Part shown: piece after piece, positions 9,056-17,821 of the stretch
How the letters are laid out: each line of letters starts with the position of its first letter
How positions within the stretch are numbered: the stretch's first letter is position 1
NCBI RefSeq assembly: GCF_025154055.1
Contig: NZ_JAOALK010000049.1
Coordinates: 46,770-110,769, forward strand
DNA length: 64,000 nucleotides
From: Aquibacillus koreensis
GTDB taxonomy: Bacteria; Bacillota; Bacilli; Bacillales; Amphibacillaceae
Reading direction: 5' to 3'
Notes under the pieces: generated by a model
Databases searched by the model: none
The model's input: only the letters and a program-made list of their open reading frames with translations
Told to the model about the DNA's origin: nothing
Translations under genes and position numbers: made by a program

Positions 9056-10255
9056 CTATTCTTTTATGAGTCCTGATTTATGTGTTCGATTTTTTCTCCA
9101 AACGTATAATAATAAGCCGATCATTAAAACACTTTGACTAAAAAATATGATTGCATCCCAAAAAGATGCCTGGTTACTAGGGTCAAATAATGCGGGTATA
9201 ATGCTTGAATAAACAAAAATCATTTGTGGTACAAAATAGAAAGCAAATAGTCCTATTGTGAAAACCACACCACAAATATAGAAGATACTATAATATTTGA
9301 CTACCTTTTCTTCTCCTTCAAAAGTTTCCGTAGATGGATCTGGTTTGATTAATGGGATCCATTTGTGAAGAAATTTCTTGCCATTTTCCATCAGGTTATA
9401 GCAACCTGTCATATTCTCACAAAGATAATACAAATCTGTTTTCATATAAAAACAACATTGATAGACCGTCTTAATAAATATATCAAGCACGATAATTGAT
9501 AATACACCTATGAATACAGGGTGACTACCTTGAAAAATCAACAATAAGCTAAAAGCAGAAAGCAACATCACTTGATCAAAACAAATTCCTGCCGTATATA
9601 AGATATTTCGTTGTTGTGGTCTTAATTTCCACGCTCCAGTTAAATCAGTTTCAAACACGACAAATAATAATCGATGACCGATATCTAGTTTAGCTGGTAG
9701 GCCGTAGGAACGAACTGCTAATATGTGTCCAAATTCATGGATCATGATAAGGATCAAGGTTATCAACATATAGGTTACTATGTTAAACATCATAGAATCA
9801 AAAATAAATAAGTCCGTGTAATTAGGTAATAAATGCGGATGTATGAAAACCATTATTATATTTATAAGTATTATGCCTGCAAAAATCTTTGTAGAAATTT
9901 TATTGAAGAAGAATTTGCCAACTACAGGTGAAAGCCATTTAAAACCATTGGGTGTATGATTTTGTTTCACCTTATTGTTAATTAACTTACCATCGATTGT
10001 CTCAATAAGATCAAGTTCTAATAGTTGATTTGCAAAAGAAAGTAATTCTACTTCATCTTCTGGGTAGTTAAGCAAAAGCCTTTCCTCTATTTCACAAAGT
10101 GTTTCGCCTTTTCTTATCATGTTAATTGCTTCTATACAAATCTTAGGCATCTCATAAAATTCACCAGACATGTTGTCTTCAACAATAAAGTGCTTGTTAT
10201 CATCGCGAATAGTTAAAGGGTATAGGGTTAGTTTGGAATCTTTACTCAATTGCAT
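9056..10255 (-). CDS. Membrane zinc metalloprotease (M50-like) with PqqD/RRE-like N-terminus
   Basis: 399 residues. Residues 10-90 (FIVEDNMSGEFYEMPK ... LLELDLIETIDG) have the small winged-helix pattern of PqqD-type RiPP recognition elements. About eight membrane helices follow. The catalytic site IMIHEFGHILAVRS (HExxH, about residues 173-177) lies in a helix, and a second site MKTDLYYLCEN probably supplies the third ligand, in place of the NPDG-type motif. The design resembles YydH-like peptide-processing zinc proteases, which act on ribosomal peptides at the membrane. GGGGG lies 7 bases before the second ATG (10255). A CWWC mini-gene lies immediately upstream, and I infer that its product is the substrate. 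The peptidase fold is secure; the RRE call is moderate. Confidence 0.82.
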   Translation of the reverse strand: MQLSKDSKLTLYPLTIRDDNKHFIVEDNMSGEFYEMPKICIEAINMIRKGETLCEIEERLLLNYPEDEVELLSFANQLLELDLIETIDGKLINNKVKQNHTPNGFKWLSPVVGKFFFNKISTKIFAGIILINIIMVFIHPHLLPNYTDLFIFDSMMFNIVTYMLITLILIMIHEFGHILAVRSYGLPAKLDIGHRLLFVVFETDLTGAWKLRPQQRNILYTAGICFDQVMLLSAFSLLLIFQGSHPVFIGVLSIIVLDIFIKTVYQCCFYMKTDLYYLCENMTGCYNLMENGKKFLHKWIPLIKPDPSTETFEGEEKVVKYYSIFYICGVVFTIGLFAFYFVPQMIFVYSSIIPALFDPSNQASFWDAIIFFSQSVLMIGLLLYVWRKNRTHKSGLIKE

Positions 10256-10288
10256 CATGCTTCCCCCAAATTTATATAAAAATAAATA

Positions 10289-10310
10289 GGATGCTAACTT
10301 TATAGCATCC
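10289..10310 (-). other. Hairpin between peptide gene and protease gene (attenuator candidate)
   Basis: GGATGCTA and TAGCATCC make an 8-bp stem with a 6-base loop on the minus strand, followed by a U-rich but interrupted tract (TATTTATTTTTAT). It sits 31 bases after the peptide stop and 34 bases before the protease start. A leaky terminator or stabilising stem here would yield more peptide than protease message, as is common for precursor-peptide genes. Confidence 0.6.
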
Positions 10311-10340
10311 TGTAAATAGTCAAAAAATAATTACTAATCT

Positions 10341-10406
10341 CTAAGATTTAAATAAGAAGCACCACCAACAAGTTACTTTTAATTTACTTAATTTTCTTAC
10401 TTTCAT
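10341..10406 (-). CDS. 21-residue CWWC peptide, putative RiPP or signal precursor
   Basis: This mini-gene was found by eye. AAGGAGGTG (10422-10414), the strongest ribosome binding site in the region, stands at 9-base spacing (from GGAGG) before ATG 10406. The 21 residues begin MKVRKLSKLK (strongly basic) and end VTCWWCFLFKS, with two cysteines flanking two tryptophans, then TAG at 10341. It overlaps the last 23 bases of the HD-GYP gene in another frame, so translation is probably coupled. The M50/PqqD-like protease is the next gene. A basic leader followed by a Cys/Trp-rich hydrophobic core suits a processed, possibly secreted peptide. No known precursor family is recognised; function is inferred only from context. 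Confidence 0.6.
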   Translation of the reverse strand: MKVRKLSKLKVTCWWCFLFKS

Positions 10407-11604
10407 AGTCTTGCACCTCCTTTTGGTTGTTCTCCATAGTTTCTATTTCTATTATGTAGCTTTCATAAAATTCAACCCAGGATTGATATGTCTCTTGGAA
10501 TAAATCCACTAAATCCGGATCAAATTGTGTACCCTTACCATCAATAATACGTTTATAAGCTTCCTCTAAAGGTAAAGCTGCTCTATAAGATCGTGATGAT
10601 GTCATAGCATCAAATGCATCGGCAATTGCTGTGACTCGAGCTAGATATGGAATCTCTTCTCCCTTCAACATTTTAGGGTATCCAGTTCCATCCCATCTCT
10701 CATGATGATAATAAATAACATCTATGTAATCTGCAATTCCTTCCACTTGCTGAACTGCTTTTGCACCAACAGTAGGATGCGTTTTTATTATTTCATATTC
10801 TTCTATTGTTAACTTAGATGGTTTTATTAATATTGAATCTGGAATATGAATTTTACCTATGTCATGTAATAAACAAGTATAATAAAAAGAATTTAATTCG
10901 TCTTTTTTAAATTTATTTGTAGCTCTCGCTAACTTCATTGCATACTCTGCTACACGCTCGCTATGACCTCTAGTATAGGGATCCTTAAGTTCCAATGTAG
11001 CAATAATCCCTTTCACAATCCCTTCTAATTGCTTATCATAGGACTTCTTAACAGCTTCTACATAACTGTGTATCCGATGTAAAATGATATAAGCTATCAT
11101 AGATAATACAACAACAATAAGAATTGGAAATAATACAACAGGATCTTGAATAGCTAAGCCTATTACTAAGTATTTTAACCCCGTTCCAATTGAAACTAAA
11201 TAGAAGAACCTTTTATTCACAAAAATTGGTGAAAATAGTATAATGAATAGCTCTACAACATTACCATTCGTATAACTATTACCTTCACTTCCTAGATAAA
11301 ACCATATGTCGCTTATTATATTAATAGATGTTAATCCAATAAAAAAAATATACTTAATTAAATACGGTTTATCATTCTTTAATAGGAACATCGAAACCGG
11401 TAAAAGACCAAATAAAATGATATATTGAACATAATCAAATATATTGGTTTCTTTGGCTAAGTCTGACCCCCATGGTAGTTCAGGTAATAAGTAATTGTAA
11501 AAAACATCATATATTATAAAAATTGCATAAAATAACCATAAAAACCATATTGTTGTTTTTACTTCCGCATTTGTTAAAGCACTACTCTTAAGTCGTTTTT
11601 GCAT
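10384..11604 (-). CDS. Membrane HD-GYP domain protein (probable c-di-GMP phosphodiesterase)
   Basis: 406 residues. Six membrane helices occupy about residues 18-176. A short linker leads to an HD-GYP domain: GHSERVAEYA (213-222), LLHDIGKIHIPD with the HD pair at 247-248, HHERWDGTGYP with GYP at 308-310, and ARVTAIADAFDAMTSSRSY. All metal-binding positions look intact, so it should hydrolyse cyclic dinucleotides, most likely c-di-GMP, in response to a membrane signal. A GTGAGG site precedes ATG 11604. The 3' end carries the ribosome binding site and start of the CWWC peptide gene, so it appears to head that operon. An AT-rich gap of 740 bases lies upstream. Confidence 0.9.
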   Translation of the reverse strand: MQKRLKSSALTNAEVKTTIWFLWLFYAIFIIYDVFYNYLLPELPWGSDLAKETNIFDYVQYIILFGLLPVSMFLLKNDKPYLIKYIFFIGLTSINIISDIWFYLGSEGNSYTNGNVVELFIILFSPIFVNKRFFYLVSIGTGLKYLVIGLAIQDPVVLFPILIVVVLSMIAYIILHRIHSYVEAVKKSYDKQLEGIVKGIIATLELKDPYTRGHSERVAEYAMKLARATNKFKKDELNSFYYTCLLHDIGKIHIPDSILIKPSKLTIEEYEIIKTHPTVGAKAVQQVEGIADYIDVIYYHHERWDGTGYPKMLKGEEIPYLARVTAIADAFDAMTSSRSYRAALPLEEAYKRIIDGKGTQFDPDLVDLFQETYQSWVEFYESYIIEIETMENNQKEVQDYESKKIK

Positions 11605-12261
11605 TTTTTAATCCTCACCGTTTCTAGTTAGTATTATGATACATGATTATTGACCTTCATTTTATTAAGATAATGTTAATAATCATAAAATTCTGTCATT
11701 ATGTTAGTAATATTAGATGATTTGGTGATTAATTGTCTAGTTTTTGACTAGCGTTAAGGATTAGTTGATTTTTTTCATAGTCCATATTACTTATTTTTGA
11801 TATTTTACTACTATATAGGTTTTTTCTGGGCTATTATGTACGTTCTTGTAATTAAATTCTAATACATTTATCTAGATCTTCAAAAAGAAATTTTTGCATA
11901 CGATAGTCCAATACTTAACCAGAGAAGGTAGTAGTCTACTAGATTTAGCAAAGGTAGATTTATGTATATTTTTGATTGTATTAGTCATGTTATGTCCCTA
12001 ACATTTACTAATTAATTGAAGTATAAGTGAATAATGGAAATGTGTAAATATTAGCTGAAATAAAACTGTAAACAGATTGTAAATTATTTCACAATATATA
12101 AGTATTTTATCCTATGTGAAAATGTAATTTTGGAACAATTCTATATTTTCTTATAAAAAATAGTGCAAAGGTGGGAATTTATTCTTAAAGCATTATTTGT
12201 TTCTATTTACTCGACCTTTTGCTGATTTCCATAGTTTTTAGGTGTTTTTACAATTAGAATT
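11605..12261. other. Long AT-rich intergenic gap
   Basis: About 650 bases with stops in all frames, many TTTTT and ATAT tracts, and no open frame that has a convincing ribosome binding site. It must hold the promoter of the HD-GYP gene (reading left), but I cannot fix a -35/-10 pair with confidence. I see no conserved RNA structure. Confidence 0.5.
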
Positions 12262-12309
12262 AAAAAAGCAATCCAAAGTCATTAAAAGTAATGACTTTGG
12301 ATGTGCTTC
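12262..12309 (-). terminator. Terminator after pbpA
   Basis: A 13-bp perfect stem, ATCCAAAGTCATT with AATGACTTTGGAT, followed on the minus strand by TGCTTTTTT. It is 40 bases past the pbpA stop. Confidence 0.9.
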
Positions 12310-12348
12310 TTAATAGAAATGTCATTGAGATTTATTAATGTAAGACGA

Positions 12349-14508
12349 CTATTCCTGCCCTCCAACTTCCTCGTTCTCGCCTTCTCCTTCAACAGATTCA
12401 TCTATTTCCTCACTAACTCCATTTTTTGCTCTTTCTTCTTTTAGATTATAATAAGCATCCATCATTCTTTTTCCAATATTGTGATGAGGAGAATAACCTT
12501 TTAATTCTTTCCCGTTTCTAGGAACAACGATGGCAAAAGCAACTTCTGGCTCGTCGTATGGTGCGTAACCAACAAGTGTAAGATTCTCTGTATTCCCTAC
12601 TTTAACACCGTTCTCATATATATCATTTTCTGCAGTTCCTGTTTTCCCAGCAACTTTATACTTTCTATATTCTGGTTCACCCCAATAGGAAGATGAAGAA
12701 GCAGTACCTCTAGAACCGTGATATACATCAATTAAGCCTTGCTGAACACGGTTAATGTATTGATCACTCATATCAATTTTATTCATAACATCTGTATTTA
12801 AAGATTTTACGACAGGTCCTAGTTGACCTTTCTCAGACTCTGATTTTCTTATTTCTTTTACAAAGTGTGGTCGAACACGATAACCATCACTAGCAATTGT
12901 TGATATATACTGTGCTAACTGAAGTGTAGTGTACGTATCATATTGCCCAATCGCAATATCCAATAAGTTACCTGCTTGTTGATTTGCGCCAATTACTCCG
13001 ACACTTTCATAAGGCATATCAATTCCGGTTTCAGTACCTAAACCGAATTGATTAAAATAATTCCGAAGCTCTTGAAAGCTATCCCAATCAAAGCCATATA
13101 ATGGTTCATTATATCTGTAGGTAGCATCTGCTAAACGCATGGCAATATGAAACATATAGACGTTGGAAGACCGTTCTAATGCTACACGATCGTTTAACCA
13201 ACCAAGGTTATTATAAGAACTTTTTTCTGGTGTTTGGGCTATTTTAACTGGTTTATCCTCAATTCTAGTTCCAATCCCAATCACTCCAGAATCTAGCCCA
13301 GCTAATACGGTTGCGCCCTTTACCGCAGAACCGGGCTGATACGCATCATAGATAACACGGAACGATTGATCAGAGTACGTCCCATCTTCACGGTCATAAC
13401 GACTACCGGAAATTGCTAAGATCTCACCGGTTTTAGGTTCCATCAATACGGCTAAAGCATCTTGCAAAAATCTATTTGATCCTGGATATTGCTGAAGTGC
13501 TGCCTCTAATTCCTCTTGAACAATTACATCTAACTCTTTTTGTAATTCCATGTCAATGGTAAGCACTAAATCATTACCACTTTGACCATCTACAACGGTT
13601 TCTCTTCCCACAACTGCTCCACTCTTGTCAATTGTATATTGGACTTCTTCTTTAATTCCTCGCAGTTCACTTTCGTATTGTTGTTCTAAACCACTTAATC
13701 CTACACGATCATTTCTACTATAACCACGTGTTAAGTAGTAATCACTATTTTCACTTGGAATCCCTTCGCTGGAAGATGAGATCCTACCAATAAAGTTACT
13801 AAACGTATTTCCATAGACCGTTTCTCGACTCCAATCCGTTGCAGCGTCGATGCCTGGTAACTCATAAAGATGTTCAGCTACCTTGGCAAACTCTTCTGCA
13901 GTGACACCTTCGTTCTTTATCACATGCGGCGTCAATTCGTAAGCTTGGTCTAATTCCTTCTTAATCGCAACAATATTTAATAATTCTTTATCCGACCAGT
14001 CATATTCGTTATAATCCGCAGCTGTAATTTTATCAAGTATCCTCTGGTATTGCGGACCATTCTCTAAATCTTTTTCCTCTTCAGTGAGTCGTTCTGTGGC
14101 TTCGTCTGCATTAAATAGAAACCAATATTCTTTTTTATCTCTTTCTCTTATTCTATCTTTTAATTCTTCCTGATCTTCTTCAATCACGATAAACTCCGCT
14201 AATTTTTCTGCAAGGTCAAGGCGCTTATCTGCAGACTCACCACTTTTAGGTGGTGTATAAGTAATGGAACGCACAGGTTCATTATCCAGAATAATTCTAC
14301 CGAACCGATCATACATGAGACCTCTTGGTACGGATAACTTTGTAGTTGTATCTGATGTTTTATTAATTTCCTGTTGTGCTTCTTCCCCATTTAATATTTG
14401 TACTACTCCTAACTGTAAAACTAACATGGCAAATAAAACGAATACAAAAATGAAAAGTATATTTAACCTAAAAGGCAGGTGTGACTTATTTTGTTTTTCT
14501 TTAGCCAT
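12349..14508 (-). CDS. pbpA: Penicillin-binding protein 2a, elongation transpeptidase
   Basis: 719 residues, the usual size of the PbpA/PbpH class B PBPs. A membrane anchor (about 16-38) precedes the pedestal domain starting VPRGLMYDRFGR. The transpeptidase motifs are intact: SxxK in YQPGSAVKG (S394, K397), SxN as SSN (447-449) and KTGT (622-625). A long acidic tail ends the protein. It cross-links lateral-wall peptidoglycan outside the membrane, with the Rod complex. The N-terminal third also follows B. subtilis PbpA (LTPHVIKNEGVTAEEFA region). It is monocistronic with a strong terminator, and divergent from an ABC exporter. Confidence 0.93.
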   Translation of the reverse strand: MAKEKQNKSHLPFRLNILFIFVFVLFAMLVLQLGVVQILNGEEAQQEINKTSDTTTKLSVPRGLMYDRFGRIILDNEPVRSITYTPPKSGESADKRLDLAEKLAEFIVIEEDQEELKDRIRERDKKEYWFLFNADEATERLTEEEKDLENGPQYQRILDKITAADYNEYDWSDKELLNIVAIKKELDQAYELTPHVIKNEGVTAEEFAKVAEHLYELPGIDAATDWSRETVYGNTFSNFIGRISSSSEGIPSENSDYYLTRGYSRNDRVGLSGLEQQYESELRGIKEEVQYTIDKSGAVVGRETVVDGQSGNDLVLTIDMELQKELDVIVQEELEAALQQYPGSNRFLQDALAVLMEPKTGEILAISGSRYDREDGTYSDQSFRVIYDAYQPGSAVKGATVLAGLDSGVIGIGTRIEDKPVKIAQTPEKSSYNNLGWLNDRVALERSSNVYMFHIAMRLADATYRYNEPLYGFDWDSFQELRNYFNQFGLGTETGIDMPYESVGVIGANQQAGNLLDIAIGQYDTYTTLQLAQYISTIASDGYRVRPHFVKEIRKSESEKGQLGPVVKSLNTDVMNKIDMSDQYINRVQQGLIDVYHGSRGTASSSSYWGEPEYRKYKVAGKTGTAENDIYENGVKVGNTENLTLVGYAPYDEPEVAFAIVVPRNGKELKGYSPHHNIGKRMMDAYYNLKEERAKNGVSEEIDESVEGEGENEEVGGQE

Positions 14509-14695
14509 TTTTTACCCCCCAAAACTTAAATACGGAACAATTAGCAATATTTCCCTTTAATTACATACTAACACAAATATTTCAAATCTTTATACATTTT
14601 AACGATTAAAATATTACAAAGAAAAAAATAGTATAATAGTTAAATTCTGTTAAAATAAAGATGTTATGAGGAAGCTATGAAGGTGAGGAGAAAAC

Positions 14696-15625
14696 ATGAC
14701 CGTTTTAGAAGTAAAACAGTTAAAGAAGTCCTTTGGTGCAATTCGTGCCGTGGATGATATTAGCTTTTCTGTAAAAGCTGGTGAAGTATTTACAATTATT
14801 GGTCCAAATGGTGCTGGTAAAACTACAACACTTGAAATGATTGAAGGACTTGTTCCACCAGATCAAGGTGAAATTAAATTTGGCGAATTAAACTGGGATA
14901 AACATGCTGATCAAATTAAGATGAAAATTGGAGTCCAACCACAATCTAGTGCGATGTTTGATTTGTTAACACCAGAAGAAAATCTGAATTTATTTTCTAC
15001 ATTTTATACAAGTGCACGACCAACAGAAGAAATATTAGAGCTTATCAATCTTACAGAACATCGAAATAATCATGTCAAAAAGCTATCTGGTGGACAAAGG
15101 CAAAGACTTGCTATTGGGCTAGCCATGATAAGTGACCCTGAAATCATTTTCCTCGACGAACCTACAACAGGTCTAGACCCTCAAGCAAGACGCAACATTT
15201 GGGATATTATCTTACAACTTAAAGCATTAGGAAAAACAACAATACTTACAACACACTACATGGAAGAAGCAGAAAAGCTGAGTGACAGAGTATGTATTGT
15301 AGACCAAGGGAAAATTGTGACATTGGATACACCTGCTTCTCTAATTGAACAGCTTACACAAGAAAGAGAAGTACACTTATCATTTATTGACGGCGCTGAA
15401 GCAGCAGAACAAGCTGAGCTATTTATGACCAAACTAGAGTCTGTTACGCGTACAGAACGAAACCAAGCATCATTAAAAATTTGGACGACAAAGCCTGAAG
15501 ATACTTTGTATGAGTTATTTAAGTTTACCAAGGAAAATAATTACCACGTCGAACAGGTGTCTATCCATGAGATGAGTTTAGAAGATGTGTTTATTGCATT
15601 TACTGGTAAGGAGTGGAGAGATTAA
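14696..15625 (+). CDS. ABC-2 transporter ATP-binding protein
   Basis: 309 residues. Walker A IGPNGAGKTT (about 39-48), Q-loop in GVQPQSSAMF, signature LSGGQRQRLA, Walker B EIIFLDEPTTGLDP and the switch His in LTTHYMEEAE are all present. The C-terminal 90 residues match the DrrA/YhaQ-type extension. It powers the permease encoded directly downstream, whose start is 2 bases after this stop. GGTGAGGAG lies 5 bases before ATG 14696. A TATAAT at 14632-14637 is a likely -10 element, but no clear -35 is visible. The substrate is unknown: drug, lipid or peptide export are all possible. Confidence 0.94.
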   Translation: MTVLEVKQLKKSFGAIRAVDDISFSVKAGEVFTIIGPNGAGKTTTLEMIEGLVPPDQGEIKFGELNWDKHADQIKMKIGVQPQSSAMFDLLTPEENLNLFSTFYTSARPTEEILELINLTEHRNNHVKKLSGGQRQRLAIGLAMISDPEIIFLDEPTTGLDPQARRNIWDIILQLKALGKTTILTTHYMEEAEKLSDRVCIVDQGKIVTLDTPASLIEQLTQEREVHLSFIDGAEAAEQAELFMTKLESVTRTERNQASLKIWTTKPEDTLYELFKFTKENNYHVEQVSIHEMSLEDVFIAFTGKEWRD

Positions 15626-15626
15626 C

Positions 15627-16745
15627 ATGAATAATATGAAACAATTTCAACAGATGTTTCTCGCACAGCTTAAATTAACATTACGAGAAAAGCAAGCGTG
15701 GTTTTGGGGAATCTTCTTCCCTGTCATTCTTATGGTTATTTTTATGGTCATCTTCAGTGGTGAGTCGAACGAGGACTTTCAAGCCCAAGTTGCGGTTGTA
15801 AATGAAAACCAAAATGAAACTTCTGACATGTTATTAAGCCAGATTAGCCAAATGGAACTCTTGGATATCAAAGAGGGAACTTTTAACCGTGAAGATGCAG
15901 AGGAATTGGTGGAGGAACAAGAAGTAGATGCAGCTATAGTGCTACCTGCATCAATGGAAGAAACTTCCCTTTCTCTTATTATCAATAAAGAAAATGAACA
16001 AGGGGCAACTACGCAAGCTTTATCAGGTATCTTAGACAAATTAATTCAACAAGCTAATTTAAGTGCTGCAGGTGCAACTCAAACCTATCAATTACAATTT
16101 GAGTCCGTTACTTCTGGTACCAACGAATTAGATTATACTGATTTTCTCCTGACAGGAATGATTGCTTTAGCAATTGCGCAAGGTGGGTTATTCGGAATGG
16201 TGGATTTAGTAGAGATGCGACGAAAAGGTCTGATAAAAAGACTTCGAATGACCCCGGCGAAGATGAGTATATTTGGTCTTAGCGATATGGCAATGCGCTT
16301 CATATTCAGTATTATTCAGATCGTTCTACTTTCTCTTATTGGAGTCTTTATATTTGGTGCGAATCTTTATATTAACTTTTTTAGTCTTATAGTCGTATTC
16401 CTATTTGGAGCACTTTCTTTTAATGCACTCGGTTATTTTATTTCATCATTCAGTAAAACAACAGAAGCTTATATGGGTGTTGCAAATATCGTGAGTTTTC
16501 TCATGATGTTCCTAAGTGGAGTGTTTTTCCCAATTGAAACGATGCCCGAATGGATACAACCGGTTTCACATGTCTTACCACTCACCTATTTTGCACAAGG
16601 ATTAAGAGATAGCATGGTCTATTCGACAAGTCTGGCATCAAGTACGCTATGGATAGGAATAGGAATTATTTTTCTTTGGGGAGCAATAGCTTACCTAATA
16701 GGTTCATGGTTATATAAAACAAAATCAATTGTAGCAACAAGGTAG
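15627..16745 (+). CDS. ABC-2 transporter permease
   Basis: 372 residues. One helix near residues 20-40 precedes a large extracytoplasmic part (about 45-165). Five helices then form the ABC2_membrane core, including the LVEMRRKGLIKRLRMTP motif after helix 2, which is typical of YhgE/DrrB-like exporters. The frame opens earlier (15585), but GGAGAG sits 6 bases before ATG 15627, so that start is used. It forms a two-gene exporter with the ATPase upstream and ends in a terminator shared with the convergent MBL gene. Confidence 0.93.
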   Translation: MNNMKQFQQMFLAQLKLTLREKQAWFWGIFFPVILMVIFMVIFSGESNEDFQAQVAVVNENQNETSDMLLSQISQMELLDIKEGTFNREDAEELVEEQEVDAAIVLPASMEETSLSLIINKENEQGATTQALSGILDKLIQQANLSAAGATQTYQLQFESVTSGTNELDYTDFLLTGMIALAIAQGGLFGMVDLVEMRRKGLIKRLRMTPAKMSIFGLSDMAMRFIFSIIQIVLLSLIGVFIFGANLYINFFSLIVVFLFGALSFNALGYFISSFSKTTEAYMGVANIVSFLMMFLSGVFFPIETMPEWIQPVSHVLPLTYFAQGLRDSMVYSTSLASSTLWIGIGIIFLWGAIAYLIGSWLYKTKSIVATR

Positions 16746-16754
16746 CATTATGAT

Positions 16755-16790
16755 AAAAAACGGGTCGTGTTCATTAACGACCCGTTTCCT
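16755..16790. terminator. Bidirectional terminator between ABC permease and MBL genes
   Basis: AAACGGGTCGT and ACGACCCGTTT arms with an 8-base loop, flanked by A's and T's. It serves both convergent genes. Confidence 0.85.
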
Positions 16791-16823
16791 TTCACAATAT
16801 TAGTTTACATAATATCATTATGT

Positions 16824-17786
16824 TTAACTTACTTGTTTCTTTTGCAAGTAGTCAACAATTCCCTGTGCGCATATGGCCAGATCAACTTTTATATGCTGGT
16901 GTACATGATCCGAAGATGGAACACCTTTTTCCTCTAAAAATTCACTAATCATCTGATATAATTTAGCCTCCACAGACTTTGCCTTTTCTTCAAACGGTAA
17001 GTTTGCAGTCAAATCGTATTCCTTCTCCCCTATTTCAACAAATTTTGGAAGCCAAAATTTAATTTGTTCATAAACAGATTCAGGGTTTTGTGCTTTTCCA
17101 TAATGCCCAAAAAAGATGGAATCAACCCCTAAGTCTTCAACTCGATCTAATGATAGTAACATATCCTCAGGATCAAATTGGTTAGGTGAAGTAGACGGAA
17201 GAACCAATTCAAAATCATGTGTTTCTGTTGGCGGGTAAAGAATCCCAAGTGTATCGCCTGTAAAGATACCGTTACTTAATGAATCATAAATCGAAAAATG
17301 ATGTTTAGCATGTCCAGGTGTATCAAAAAAAGTTAATGTCCGATTTTCTCCAACTTTCAATGTTTCTCCATCATTTTTTGTTATTATTCGATCCTCTGGA
17401 ACTGGCACAATAGGATCAAAAAGATGATCAAAGCTATCCCCATACACCGCTTTTGCGCCTTGGATTAGCCTCGAAGGATCAGCTAAATGTCTTTGTCCTC
17501 TTGGGTGAACATATACATATGCATTTGGGCATTTTTCCAGCAATAGGCCTACTCCACCAGCATGATCCAAATGGATGTGCGTAACGATAATATGTTTAAC
17601 TTCATCTAAGCCGATATCCAATTGTTCCAATCCTTTGAGCAAATGCGGGATGGACGGACTCGCACTTGTCTCAATAACTGTTATTTCTTTTTCATGTAAA
17701 ATATAGGAACCAGTTCGTTGTTCTAGACTCAGGTCATAAAGATCAATTAAGGACATGTTATAACCCATTGATTTTGGTTGTGACAT
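16824..17786 (-). CDS. MBL-fold metallo-hydrolase
   Basis: 320 residues. The metal motif THIHLDHAGG (HxHxDH, about residues 70-79), the DTPGHAKHH histidine and FTGDTLG aspartate define an active metallo-beta-lactamase-fold hydrolase of the glyoxalase II-like group. The substrate is unknown. The cytoplasmic protein has a C-terminal helical extension of about 80 residues. GAGGTGG lies before ATG 17786. The SNF2 helicase gene on the same strand ends 36 bases upstream, so the two may be co-transcribed. Confidence 0.9.
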   Translation of the reverse strand: MSQPKSMGYNMSLIDLYDLSLEQRTGSYILHEKEITVIETSASPSIPHLLKGLEQLDIGLDEVKHIIVTHIHLDHAGGVGLLLEKCPNAYVYVHPRGQRHLADPSRLIQGAKAVYGDSFDHLFDPIVPVPEDRIITKNDGETLKVGENRTLTFFDTPGHAKHHFSIYDSLSNGIFTGDTLGILYPPTETHDFELVLPSTSPNQFDPEDMLLSLDRVEDLGVDSIFFGHYGKAQNPESVYEQIKFWLPKFVEIGEKEYDLTANLPFEEKAKSVEAKLYQMISEFLEEKGVPSSDHVHQHIKVDLAICAQGIVDYLQKKQVS

Positions 17787-17821
17787 ATTACCACCTCATT
17801 ATGAAATAGGATAAATGAATA

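Noticed and set aside
11961..12014. 17-codon ORF starting at an ATG after AAAGG
   Set aside because: Weak site, no terminator, no notable residues and no partner gene; likely chance.
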